This document shows, one piece after another, positions 25,909 to 34,027 of a DNA stretch of 64,000 nucleotides. The position numbers and the translations under genes are program-made. The stretch is from an uncultured Bacteroidales bacterium. Lineage in GTDB: Bacteria > Bacteroidota > Bacteroidia > Bacteroidales > Bacteroidaceae. A model generated the notes under the pieces. The model was not told where the DNA came from and did not search any database. It worked only from the letters and a program-made list of their open reading frames with translations. Position 1 is the first letter of the stretch; each line of letters begins with the position of its first letter. Location: NCBI GenBank assembly GCA_902787575.1, contig CADAGX010000008.1, forward strand, positions 1 through 64,000. The letters run 5' to 3'.

Positions 25909-27096
25909 TTAAAATGCACTGGCCTTGAGCCGGAGTCCTTCGCGCTCGTCCAGCCCGCACATCAGGTTCATATTCTGCACAGCCTGCCCCACAGCGCCCT
26001 TGAGCAGGTTGTCGATGCAGCACGTCACGAGCAGCTGGTCGCCGTGCCGCTCGGTGCTGACCAGTGCCTTGTTGGTGTTCACCACCTGTTTCAGGTCGGG
26101 AGCCGCTGCCACATAGTGTGTGAAGGCGGCGTCGGCGTAGAAGTCGGCATATACGCGCGCTGCGTCCTCTGCCGAGACGTTGTCGGGGCAGGTGGCATAG
26201 GCCGTCACGAAGATGCCTCGCGTGAAGCAGCCTCGCTGCGGGACGAAGAGCACGCGGCCGTCGTATCCGGGCGAGAGTTCCTGCACCGTCTGGTTGATTT
26301 CGAGCAGGTGTTGATGCTCGAAAGCCTTATACACCGATATGTTGTCTTGCCGCCAGCTGTAGTGAGTGGTGGCCGTGGGTTTCTGTCCGGCTCCGGTGCT
26401 GCCCGTGATGCCGTTCACGTGAATGTCTCCGCCGAAGAGTCCGGCCTTCAGTGCCGGCAGCAGTGCCAGCTGTATGCAGGTGGCAAAGCAACCGGGGTTG
26501 GCCAGTCGCGTAGCGTGGCGTATCTCGTTGCGGTGCAGTTCGGGCAGGCCGTACACCCACTCGTCTGTCGAGCCGTCGGGTCGCCTCACGCGGAAGTCCT
26601 GTGCCAGGTCTATCACCTTCACTCGCTGCGGGATGCTGTGCTCGCGCAGGAACTCCTCGCTCTTGCCGTGTCCGAAGCAGAAGAACACCACATCCACCTC
26701 GTCGAAGGGCATCTGGTCGGTGAATCGCAGTTCCGTCTCGCCCACCAGTCCGCCGTGCACGTCGCAGACGCGGTTGCCCGCATTGCTGCCGCTGTTGGCA
26801 AACACTATCTCGGCCTGCGGATGATTCGTCAGCAGGCGAATGAGCTCGCCGCCCGTGTAGCCGGCGGCGCCAAGAATTCCAACCCTAAGAAGCCCCCTCC
26901 CCGGGCCCTCCCCGAGGGGAGGGAGTTGAAGCCCCAAAGCCCCCTCCTGGCCTCCACGAGGGGAGGGAGTTGAAGCCCCCTCCTGGCCTCCCCGAGGGGA
27001 GGAAGAATTAGCCCCGAGCCCTTGCTGAGGGGAGGGAGAATTAGAACCCTCCACGAACCCTCCCCGAGGGGAGGGAGTTGTTTGTTTATCTGTCAT
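25909..27096 (-). CDS. argC: N-acyl-gamma-glutamyl-phosphate reductase with repeat-derived N-terminal extension
   Basis: The ArgC core begins at RVGILGAAGYTGGELIRLL (about 26886) and has the catalytic Cys in LANPGCFATC, GITGSTGAGQKPT and VNTNKALVS. It reduces N-acyl-glutamyl phosphate in arginine synthesis. No ATG, GTG or TTG sits directly before the core. The nearest in-frame ATG is 27096, which adds about 68 Pro/Gly/Ser-rich residues encoded by five GC-rich repeats (SPRGG motifs), giving 395 residues against the usual 320-345. The same frame runs on upstream without a stop through the DUF559 domain to 27474 (521 residues in all). Whether the cell makes a fusion, a long ArgC or uses an unseen start is not decidable here. 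Confidence 0.88.
   Translation of the reverse strand: MTDKQTTPSPRGGFVEGSNSPSPQQGLGANSSSPRGGQEGASTPSPRGGQEGALGLQLPPLGEGPGRGLLRVGILGAAGYTGGELIRLLTNHPQAEIVFANSGSNAGNRVCDVHGGLVGETELRFTDQMPFDEVDVVFFCFGHGKSEEFLREHSIPQRVKVIDLAQDFRVRRPDGSTDEWVYGLPELHRNEIRHATRLANPGCFATCIQLALLPALKAGLFGGDIHVNGITGSTGAGQKPTATTHYSWRQDNISVYKAFEHQHLLEINQTVQELSPGYDGRVLFVPQRGCFTRGIFVTAYATCPDNVSAEDAARVYADFYADAAFTHYVAAAPDLKQVVNTNKALVSTERHGDQLLVTCCIDNLLKGAVGQAVQNMNLMCGLDEREGLRLKASAF
26891..27080 (+). repeat. Five tandem GC-rich palindromic repeats
   Basis: Five direct copies of about 33-45 bp, each AGCCCC(CTCC..) then a core close to CCCTCCCCGAGGGGAGGG, then AGTTGA or AGAATT. Cores lie near 26906, 26951, 26987, 27018 and 27058. 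They are translated as the SPRGG-rich linker in front of ArgC. Confidence 0.85.
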
Positions 27097-27474
27097 TGTC
27101 TTTATATTTAATTCCTTTTGTATGCGATTCAGCACTTCGTCCAGTGCGCCAAAGACTTCTTTGTTGGTGAACCTCATCACGCGGAAGCCCATTCGCTGCA
27201 AGACGATGCTACGCATTTCGTCGTGCTCCACTTGTTCGGCTTCGCTGTGGTAACTGCCATCCACCTCTATGACGAGCGACTGCTCTAAGCAAACAAAGTC
27301 GGCTATGTAATCGCCTATGATGTGCTGCCGCTTAAACCTCAGTCCCCAGTCGTTCTGCCGCAGATGGTTCCACAAGAGCGACTCTGCCTCGGTGGGATGC
27401 TGCCTGTTCTCTCTGGCAAACGCCTTTAGCAGCCCATACCTGTCAGTCGAAGCCGTCCTGTAAGCGTAACTCAT
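27097..27474 (-). CDS. DUF559 (Vsr-like PD-(D/E)xK) endonuclease domain, no stop of its own
   Basis: From the ATG at 27474 (MSYAYRTASTDRYGLLKAFA) about 126 residues match DUF559: RENRQHPTEAESLLWNHLRQ (21-40), LRFKRQHIIGDYIADFVC (45-62) and SLVIEVDGSYH (66-76). Glu29/Glu31, Asp59 and Glu70-x-Asp72 give the nuclease-fold acidic set seen in very-short-patch-repair-like enzymes. The frame has no stop and continues through a repeat-encoded linker into ArgC, so any product is fused to ArgC unless cleaved or truncated. It starts 71 bp after the argG stop and is bracketed by GC-rich repeats in opposite orientation. Target and activity unknown; probably a selfish or repair-like unit. Confidence 0.75.
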
Positions 27475-27496
27475 CCCAGCTCTATTCTTCGTTTCA

Positions 27497-27545
27497 CCCC
27501 TCCCCTCTCTTCCCCCTCCCCTCGGGGAGGGACGGGAAGGGGGCT
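27497..27545 (-). repeat. Single inverted copy of the GC-rich repeat
   Basis: Core CCTCCCCTCGGGGAGGG at 27515-27531, flanked by CCCCTTCCCGTCC on the minus strand; in orientation opposite to the five copies at 26891-27080. Together they bracket the DUF559 frame as inverted repeats. Confidence 0.8.
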
Positions 27546-28760
27546 TTACTTCCTTTCCTCCGGATGTGCCAGATAGTACGCGCGCAGGGGCGTACTGGTG
27601 ACCTTGATAAATCCTTTGGCGTCCTCGCTGCTCCAAGCCTTGGCCGTCTCGCCGTACTCGCCCAGCTTGTTCTTCACGAGGTCGTCGGGTGTGTCGCAAC
27701 CCACCGTCTGGAACGAGTATGGGCGCAGCTCCAGTGTCACCGTGCCGTTGACGTGCCGCTGGCTGCTCTCGAGCATGGCTTCCATGTCGGGCATTACGGG
27801 CTCCAGATACTGGCTCTCGTGCAGGAACATGCCATACCAGTTGGCAATCTGGTCTTTCCAGTACTGCTGCCACTTGCTCAGCACGTATTTCTCCAAGAAG
27901 CGGTGAGCGCCGATGATGAGCATGGGAGCAGCGGCCTCGAAGCCCACTCGCCCTTTGATGCCGATGATGGTGTCGCCCACATGGCAGTCGCGACCGATGG
28001 CATACGATGCACCGATGCGCTCCACCTCCTGAATGGCAGCTATCGGGTCGGTATATTCCACGCCGTTCACGCTGCAGATTTCACCTTTGCGGAAGCCGAT
28101 GCTCAGCGTCTCGGAGCCCTGCTTCGTGGGATGCTTCAGGTAGGCACTCTCGGGCAGACCTTGGCGGCTGTCCAGAATCTCGCCGCCGCAGATGCTTGTG
28201 CCCCAGATGCCCACATTGTACGAGTACTTCAGGCGGGCAAAGTCGGCGTTGAAGCCGTGCTGGTTCAGGTAATCCACCTCCTCCTGCCGGCTCAGGTTGC
28301 GGTCGCGCGTCAGCGTGATAATCTCCACTCCGGGCGCCTTCACCAGAAACGTCATGTCGAAGCGTATCTGGTCGTTGCCTGCTCCGGTGCTGCCGTGAGC
28401 GATGGCGTCTGCCCCAATCTCGTTGGCATAGCGCGCAATGGCCAGCGCCTGGAAGATGCGTTCCGAGCTGACACTGATGGGATAGCAGTTGTTTCTGAGC
28501 ACATTGCCGTAAATCATATAGCGCAGGCTCTTCTCGTAGTATTCGTGCGTCACGTCCAGCGTCACGTACTTCACAGCGCCCAGCCGGTAGGCGTTCTCCT
28601 CGTTCTGTCGCAACTGTTCGGCGCTGAATCCGCCCGTATTGGCGCATGCGGCATACACCTCGTATCCCATTTCGCGCGTCAGGTACATCACATTGTAGCT
28701 CGTATCCAAGCCACCACTGAAGGCCACTACCACCTTCTTACGTTTTCCGTTTTCCATCAC
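27546..28760 (-). CDS. argG: Argininosuccinate synthase
   Basis: 404 residues. N-type ATP pyrophosphatase motif AFSGGLDTS (13-21); HGSTGAGNDQIRFD and GRDCHVGDTIIGIKGRVGFE are conserved in the family. It joins citrulline and aspartate using ATP, the penultimate step of arginine synthesis. Cytoplasmic. Its start is preceded by a 189-bp stretch of 7-bp periodic DNA that separates it from the GNAT gene. Confidence 0.95.
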   Translation of the reverse strand: MMENGKRKKVVVAFSGGLDTSYNVMYLTREMGYEVYAACANTGGFSAEQLRQNEENAYRLGAVKYVTLDVTHEYYEKSLRYMIYGNVLRNNCYPISVSSERIFQALAIARYANEIGADAIAHGSTGAGNDQIRFDMTFLVKAPGVEIITLTRDRNLSRQEEVDYLNQHGFNADFARLKYSYNVGIWGTSICGGEILDSRQGLPESAYLKHPTKQGSETLSIGFRKGEICSVNGVEYTDPIAAIQEVERIGASYAIGRDCHVGDTIIGIKGRVGFEAAAPMLIIGAHRFLEKYVLSKWQQYWKDQIANWYGMFLHESQYLEPVMPDMEAMLESSQRHVNGTVTLELRPYSFQTVGCDTPDDLVKNKLGEYGETAKAWSSEDAKGFIKVTSTPLRAYYLAHPEERK

Positions 28761-28783
28761 AATATATATTTATTCGTTATTTC

Positions 28784-28972
28784 TCTTTTAGCGGTTAGCG
28801 GTCCTCTCACCTATAACCTATGAACTATGAACTATGAACTTTGGCATTTAGCCTTTAGCTTTTGGCCAATAGCCAACAGCGAACTATGAACTATGCACTA
28901 TGAACTATGGACTATGCACTATGGACTATGCACTATGAACTATGGACTATGAACTATGAACTATGCACTATC
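28784..28972. repeat. Tract of drifting 7-bp tandem repeats between the GNAT gene and argG
   Basis: Twenty-seven consecutive heptamers keep one phase while the unit drifts: GCGGTTA, TATGAAC (x3), TTTAGCC/TTTAGCT, TTTGGCC, AATAGCC, AACAGCG, then thirteen units of (A/C/G)ACTATG from 28882. The tract ends inside the stop region of the GNAT gene (stop at 28961) and begins 24 bp upstream of argG. Confidence 0.9.
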
Positions 28973-29560
28973 TATCTCCCTAATCCTCTCTATCACCTCG
29001 TCGGGGATTTTGGCCGGCAGGTGTTCCTCGGGGTCGTAGAGCATGGCCGTGCAGATGCAGTACTTGCGTCCTGTGCGGTGCAGCACGTCCACGTTCACGC
29101 AGCCCTCGCATCCGCGCCAGAAAGCCTCGTCCTCCGTCAGGTCGGCAAACGTCACCGGCTTGTAGCCCAGTTGCGTGTTCATAAACATCACAGCCGCTCC
29201 GCTCGTCAGCGAGAAGATTTTGGCGTGCGGCCAGCGAGTGCGCGCCAGCGAGAACGTCATGTCCTTGATGCGCTTTGCCAGTCCGCAGCCCCGATAGTCG
29301 GGATGCACTATCAGGCCCGACGTCGTCACGTATCGTTTCTGCTCCCACGTCTCTATGTAGCTGAAGCCCGCAAACCGCTCGCCGTCGAGGGCAATCACCG
29401 CCTTCGCCTCGCGAATCTTGGCCGCCAGATACTCGTGCGTCCGCTTGGCAATGCCCGTGCCGCGCACCTTTGCTGCATCCTCTATTGTTTTCAGTATCGT
29501 GTCCACGTACTTCTCGTGGCAGAGGTCGGCCACCATTACGTCTATGTTCTTTCCTTCCAT
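28961..29560 (-). CDS. GNAT-family acyltransferase, candidate N-acyl-glutamate synthase
   Basis: 199 residues. GNAT core with VIALDGERFAGFSYIETWEQ, the acetyl-CoA loop near VHPDYRGCGLAKRIKD (R-G-x-G-L-A) and SGAAVMFMNTQLGYKPV, the usual C-terminal GNAT motif B. No signal peptide. Its place directly after argR and before argG suggests the first step of arginine synthesis, acylation of glutamate (acetyl or succinyl), but this rests on context, not on a diagnostic residue. The stop codon falls inside the last unit of the heptamer tract. It starts 18 bp after argR. Confidence 0.75.
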   Translation of the reverse strand: MEGKNIDVMVADLCHEKYVDTILKTIEDAAKVRGTGIAKRTHEYLAAKIREAKAVIALDGERFAGFSYIETWEQKRYVTTSGLIVHPDYRGCGLAKRIKDMTFSLARTRWPHAKIFSLTSGAAVMFMNTQLGYKPVTFADLTEDEAFWRGCEGCVNVDVLHRTGRKYCICTAMLYDPEEHLPAKIPDEVIERIREIDSA

Positions 29561-29578
29561 ATCGTGTGTGTGTAAAGT

Positions 29579-30061
29579 CTATTTGATTTTTCCCCGCAAC
29601 GGAGCCACTATTTCCTCTATGGCGCGTATGGCCTCGGCGCGCTCCACGTCCTCGCCGAGCGCCACGAAGATGGTGTCGTCGCCGGCCACCGTACCGATGA
29701 ACGGTGTGCGCTTGGCACAGTCGATGTCGTAGGCCACCATGCTGGCATGTCCGGGCGGCGTGTGCACCACCATCAGCTGCCCCGAGAAGCGCACGCCCCA
29801 CTTCCCCAGGTCCATCTCCTCGCGTGTGGGCACGTGCACAAACTGCCCCTCGTGTGGCAGCGCATAGACCGGGTGTCCATTACGCGCGCGTACCTTACTT
29901 ATACGTAGCTGCTTCAGGTCGCGGCTCAGCGTGGTCTGTGTGCAGGGGTATCCCGCCTTGTCCATTTCCACCAGCAGCTCCTCTTGACTTTCGATGGCCT
30001 GACTGCTCACAATCATGCGAATCACCTGCAGGCGTGTCTTTTTGTCTTGCCTCGTTTGCAT
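29579..30061 (-). CDS. argR: Arginine repressor
   Basis: 160 residues. N-terminal winged helix with QTTLSRDLKQLRISKVR (42-58; the S-R-D recognition helix of ArgR) and C-terminal arginine-binding/oligomerisation domain with GTVAGDDTIFVA (123-134). In other bacteria it binds ARG boxes when loaded with arginine and represses the arg genes. It heads the whole arginine/proline cluster, so it probably controls its own operon. Operator-like dyads lie upstream at 30119-30183. Confidence 0.93.
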   Translation of the reverse strand: MQTRQDKKTRLQVIRMIVSSQAIESQEELLVEMDKAGYPCTQTTLSRDLKQLRISKVRARNGHPVYALPHEGQFVHVPTREEMDLGKWGVRFSGQLMVVHTPPGHASMVAYDIDCAKRTPFIGTVAGDDTIFVALGEDVERAEAIRAIEEIVAPLRGKIK

Positions 30062-30080
30062 ATTTATTCCTTTAGCGCTG

Positions 30081-30088
30081 CAAAGTTA
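30081..30088 (-). promoter_or_regulatory. -7 promoter element of argR
   Basis: Minus strand TAACTTTG, about 20 bp before the start at 30061. No clear -33 TTTG at the expected spacing. Confidence 0.5.
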
Positions 30089-30118
30089 ACAAATTTCCGC
30101 ATAGCGGCCGCATAAAGG

Positions 30119-30183
30119 ATGCAGAAATATTCACTCCGCCCCGCATTTTCTGCATACCATCCCACAAATTGGGAAAATATGCA
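30119..30183. promoter_or_regulatory. Nested dyads upstream of argR, candidate operator
   Basis: Two dyads share the TGCAT word: ATGCAGAAA (30119-30127) with TTTCTGCAT (30147-30155), and a hyphenated 33-bp palindrome TGCATA..TCCCA..TGGGA..TATGCA (30151-30183). They lie 60-120 bp upstream of argR. ArgR binding is inference; they could also terminate the mcrC transcript. Confidence 0.4.
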
Positions 30184-30241
30184 ACAAGAAAGCGACCCGT
30201 AGCCATGTAAATGCAAAGTGCTAATCTCGCTTCATGGGTAG

Positions 30242-30262
30242 GGTCTTTGCTTGTCAAAGACC
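30242..30262. repeat. Perfect 8-bp hairpin downstream of mcrC
   Basis: GGTCTTTG (30242-30249), 5-nt loop, CAAAGACC (30255-30262). On the minus strand it is followed by CTACCC, like the cruciform family at 34.7-36.1 kb, and it may be a relative. No T-run. Confidence 0.45.
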
Positions 30263-30314
30263 GCGCGACATGGGGCGGCACATGACAATCGCAAAGTAAT
30301 CCGACGAATTCGGG

Positions 30315-31358
30315 TTAGCATAAGTTTACGAAACTTTCCAATCTTTGCTTGATTCCTTCAAAATCCGTATTCAAGTCCAAGGTACGAATAAATAGAGAAT
30401 ATCCATCTCTATGATTTATTGTAGCATCATCAAAGTCATCATTCTTTGTCTTTGCATATAAAAGCATGCCATCCACATTATGATGATGTTCTCTATCATA
30501 TTCATCAACGTAGGTACGAATCTGATAAAGGTTATTATTACGAATAGTTTCCTTGCCGTATTGCTGCTGCAATATCTTGGAGTAGTATTTCGTATCAATT
30601 ATGAGAATCCTTTCACCCACTGTCAGCAAGATATCCGTTTGCATAATAGGTAGAACAGAAGTGTCTGTTGACTCTTCTATTATATTCCAACCTATCTGGG
30701 CAGCACAAGGATTAAACTCCGGATGGTGCTTCTTATAATACGACAAGACAAACTTCTCAAACAATCTGCACAAATGATCATCCGAGAATGACTGCATCTT
30801 GAAGTTTCCATTTTCTGTTGTCAGCAGCCACTCCCTCACAATAAAGTAACAGATATATAGCAACATCCTGTAGTTCTTGTTATTGCGGTCGAATCTGAGG
30901 CGATCCCAATGAATTGTACGAATATCTATGACACTCACATCTTGGAAGAATAACATCAGCTTCTTCAGTTTCACTTTTGTTTCTTTCTTTACCTCAGAAT
31001 GCTTCAGTAAAATGTGAGTTGTAGCCACAAGAATCTGATTGTAGATATTATCTTCTGTCAGCACGTCAAAATCACAACTTATCTGTTGATTATTTCGCAT
31101 CCTGTTTCTTATGGTTTCACTCATATTTATCTTGCCTCTTACCGTCAGCAATGACTCGTTATGCGAAACATATCCCCGATAAAGTCCTTGTTTCAACTGG
31201 TAAGATATGCCTCGACCTAATATCTCAGCAAAGAGGTCATAGATATCATCAAACGCCTCGCCTTCTATTTCTGCATAGTTATTCTGCCTAAGTTCCTGAA
31301 ACGCATAGGCAAGCATATAATAGATATTACGTATCAGTATGCCTCTATCTTCTGTCAT
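30315..31358 (-). CDS. mcrC: McrC-family nuclease subunit of a type IV restriction system
   Basis: 347 residues. The start MTEDRGILIRNIYYMLAYAF is typical of McrC. The C-terminal PD-(D/E)xK nuclease core is visible as LPIMQTDILLTVGERILIID followed by TKYYSK (D..D-x-K). McrC cuts DNA when recruited by McrB on modified sites. The start overlaps the mcrB stop by 4 bp. Both genes are clearly more AT-rich than the surrounding biosynthetic genes, in line with a horizontally acquired defence module. Confidence 0.88.
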   Translation of the reverse strand: MTEDRGILIRNIYYMLAYAFQELRQNNYAEIEGEAFDDIYDLFAEILGRGISYQLKQGLYRGYVSHNESLLTVRGKINMSETIRNRMRNNQQISCDFDVLTEDNIYNQILVATTHILLKHSEVKKETKVKLKKLMLFFQDVSVIDIRTIHWDRLRFDRNNKNYRMLLYICYFIVREWLLTTENGNFKMQSFSDDHLCRLFEKFVLSYYKKHHPEFNPCAAQIGWNIIEESTDTSVLPIMQTDILLTVGERILIIDTKYYSKILQQQYGKETIRNNNLYQIRTYVDEYDREHHHNVDGMLLYAKTKNDDFDDATINHRDGYSLFIRTLDLNTDFEGIKQRLESFVNLC

Positions 31359-33823
31359 TTAATGGCATTTCTTAACTTTTGGGCTTCGCTATTAAAGCGC
31401 TCATCGTTGTCGAACCAATACTCCCTAAGCATAGGAATAATGTCATATTCTACAATGCTCACTAAATCATAATCGCTTTCTAAATCGCAAAGATAGCTAT
31501 GACCTATACAGAATCCAGTTCCAAGAGAATCGTCGTCTGCTATCACCTTGTTCAACGCGATAAGCGCCTGAATCAACTTTTCAAGACGTATGTCACACAG
31601 ATTTTTTATATAATCCTTGAATCCTGAATTCTCAAAAGCTGGCTTCATTTCATAGAAGCTAAAACGTCTGCGCAACGCGTAGTCTATCATTGCAAGTGAA
31701 CGGTCTGCCGTATTCATCATACCAATCAGATAGACATTTGAAGGAACGGCAAACCTTCTGTCGGCATAAGATAGTTGTATTGGAGTATCTCGATAGTCTT
31801 TCTCTATCATCATCAACAGTTCACCAAATATCTTGCTCAAGTTACCACGATTTATCTCATCAATGATAAAGAAATACTCATGTTCCTTGTCAGTTTCTGC
31901 CTTTCTGCAGAATTGATAGAAGATACCTTCTTTCAGGTCAAAACCACCATTCTCGTTTGGCTTATATCCCAACACAAAATCCTCATAACTATAATTCTGA
32001 TGGAACTGAACAACCTCTATTCTGTCATCATCCTTTTCGCCCATTATGGCATAAGCCAATCTTTTTGCCGCAAAGGTCTTTCCAACACCTGGAGCACCTT
32101 GCAGAATGAGATTCTTCTTGCAACTCAATAGAGACTTCAATGTTTGCAATTGACGCTCATCCACAAACACATCCTTCAAGAAGTCTCTGTCAATATAGAC
32201 TTCATTATTCCCCACCTCTGTATCAGATTCAGGATTCTCTTTGCGGATAAGAAGCATTATTTCCTTGTACTCCTCTTGAGTAAGTTGAAAGAGACTGCCC
32301 TGACAACGATTCATTACAGGTTCTGATTTCTTGAGAATTGGATTATTAAAAATTTCAGAATAAGGAACTGGTGATAGCAGTTCTTCTGTCTTTCGTATAT
32401 ACAGAACCTCACCATCCGTTTCTGATACCACACGTCCGAGGGCAACAATTAGGAGTACAGGAGAGGATTCATAAGCTATCACTAAATCGCCAGGCTTAGC
32501 TTCCATAAAATGCTTGAAGATACGCCTTTTATGTCCATCCTCATTATATAGTGTGTAATCTACATCTTCACCTAAGTCCCAATCATGAGAAGGACTCCAA
32601 ATTTTGGGACTACCAGTTAACCACCAATAATGAATACCTGACGAATCAACAGCAGATTCTTGTCCCTCTATCAGATTATTTAAACTTTCAACATACTCAT
32701 TATACCTTGTGATATTGGTTAAGGTCTTCATGGCGTTCTTTTCTGTCGTTTCCCACTCTCCTACATGAATCCATCGAACCTTTCTTACATGCTTGTAATC
32801 ATTTCGGCCCGCATCAAAAATATAGTCAGATGTTACCACACCTCTACCTACTATTTTTGTCAATCCCTTCTTGGCAAATACTATATCGCCTTCCTTCATT
32901 TCGCGAGAAAATTGCCACACAGCCAAAGAGTCATTCTTAGCACTGCCATCAGTTGGATAATACTTCTTTATCTCAGACCTAACATCCTCGCGAGTCCTAT
33001 ATTTCGACACATCGCCAAGTTTATCCCAGCCAATGCATATAATGCCTTCCTCTTGACATTCCAGCCACTTAGAAGCATTCTCACCGGGAGCATACATCCA
33101 GTAGTTTACAGAATCTTGTTTATGCAAATCTCCTTTACTTGCCTCATCATTTTGTTTATATGTCATCTGCGAGAATTCTGCATAATTACGGCAGTCGATT
33201 TCTCCTGACTTCATTTTAGCATCAACTTGCTTCAATATATTCTCATACTCGTCATAACTAACGAATTTACCACCCTTGAATGACGCTATTCCTAATGTCT
33301 CCAGTTTCTTACGATTGTTGCCGTCAAAAGCAAGAAATCTATCTGGACGAATCCAGAACAGGCCCATAGTAATATTATATTTAATTAGGAATTGGCCATT
33401 TAAAGCATTATATGCATCCTCAATATCTTTATCAAGAACCGCACACTCAAACAACTCCCAAAGTCTATCAATATCACTTTCTACCCTATCTTCTTCAAAA
33501 CCAATAAAATTTGACCTTTGGTTATTCATTTCTGGCACACCCGTAAAATCTTGTGGGACTGATGCAGAAATATCTAAGAAACTCTTGAATTGCTTACAAA
33601 GTTCGAACTTTTTATTGTATGTAATTCCACGATTAATAATCGCCATTACCGTGAAAGGGTCTGTATCAGAAACACGTCTGCCGTCAGTACCATCTTTGAA
33701 ATGCTTGATAAGACTTCCATCAATGTTATCATATATCCAGTTTACCAGCGGAGTTCTGTTCTCTCTATACTTCAAGAGTTTCTTAGCAAACTCCATAAAA
33801 AAGGGGATCCAAGAGAATGTCAT
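31355..33823 (-). CDS. mcrB: McrB-family AAA+ GTPase with two PUA-like reader domains
   Basis: 822 residues (Met10 at 33796 is an alternative start). Order: an N-terminal domain (1-230); a first EVE/PUA-like domain (about 237-370, NYWMYAPGENASKWL, GDIVFAKKGLTKIVGRG); a second, more typical EVE domain (about 394-540, HYWWLTGSPKIWS, KPGDLVIAYESSPVLLIVALG); then the McrB motor with Walker A GAPGVGKTF (about 576) and the GTPase signature MNTADRS (about 700). EVE domains read modified cytosine or other modified bases, so this system likely targets modified phage or foreign DNA. With McrC it forms the translocating restriction complex. Confidence 0.9.
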   Translation of the reverse strand: MTFSWIPFFMEFAKKLLKYRENRTPLVNWIYDNIDGSLIKHFKDGTDGRRVSDTDPFTVMAIINRGITYNKKFELCKQFKSFLDISASVPQDFTGVPEMNNQRSNFIGFEEDRVESDIDRLWELFECAVLDKDIEDAYNALNGQFLIKYNITMGLFWIRPDRFLAFDGNNRKKLETLGIASFKGGKFVSYDEYENILKQVDAKMKSGEIDCRNYAEFSQMTYKQNDEASKGDLHKQDSVNYWMYAPGENASKWLECQEEGIICIGWDKLGDVSKYRTREDVRSEIKKYYPTDGSAKNDSLAVWQFSREMKEGDIVFAKKGLTKIVGRGVVTSDYIFDAGRNDYKHVRKVRWIHVGEWETTEKNAMKTLTNITRYNEYVESLNNLIEGQESAVDSSGIHYWWLTGSPKIWSPSHDWDLGEDVDYTLYNEDGHKRRIFKHFMEAKPGDLVIAYESSPVLLIVALGRVVSETDGEVLYIRKTEELLSPVPYSEIFNNPILKKSEPVMNRCQGSLFQLTQEEYKEIMLLIRKENPESDTEVGNNEVYIDRDFLKDVFVDERQLQTLKSLLSCKKNLILQGAPGVGKTFAAKRLAYAIMGEKDDDRIEVVQFHQNYSYEDFVLGYKPNENGGFDLKEGIFYQFCRKAETDKEHEYFFIIDEINRGNLSKIFGELLMMIEKDYRDTPIQLSYADRRFAVPSNVYLIGMMNTADRSLAMIDYALRRRFSFYEMKPAFENSGFKDYIKNLCDIRLEKLIQALIALNKVIADDDSLGTGFCIGHSYLCDLESDYDLVSIVEYDIIPMLREYWFDNDERFNSEAQKLRNAIK

Positions 33824-33896
33824 ATTATTTATTTGATTTTAAAGACTGACCTTAAAGAACACTACCCAACCTCTCGAAAAACTATGTTTCTGCCTA

Positions 33897-33904
33897 CAAA
33901 TATA
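33897..33904 (-). promoter_or_regulatory. -7 promoter element of mcrBC
   Basis: Minus strand TATATTTG about 75 bp upstream of the mcrB start. The -33 box is not clear. Confidence 0.4.
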
Positions 33905-34027
33905 CAAAAAAGCGCAATAACATCCTTGCTCTTTACAAAAAAACTTGCCTGTGCCATAAATGTCCGCAGGCATCGCGTTATTGAGAAGGAGACGATTTAA
34001 GGCTGTCGGTTTTTTCCTTCCCATAAA

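Noticed and set aside
26891-27080. Possible CRISPR array in the GC-rich repeats
   Set aside because: Copies are nearly contiguous, palindromic and of uneven length with no unique spacers, and no cas genes are in the window.
28907-29575. Plus-strand open frame starting MDYALWTMHYELW
   Set aside because: Its start is the translated heptamer array and the rest is antisense to the GNAT gene.
30072-30281. Small minus-strand frame upstream of argR
   Set aside because: It runs through the argR promoter and the candidate operator; no motif or start signal.
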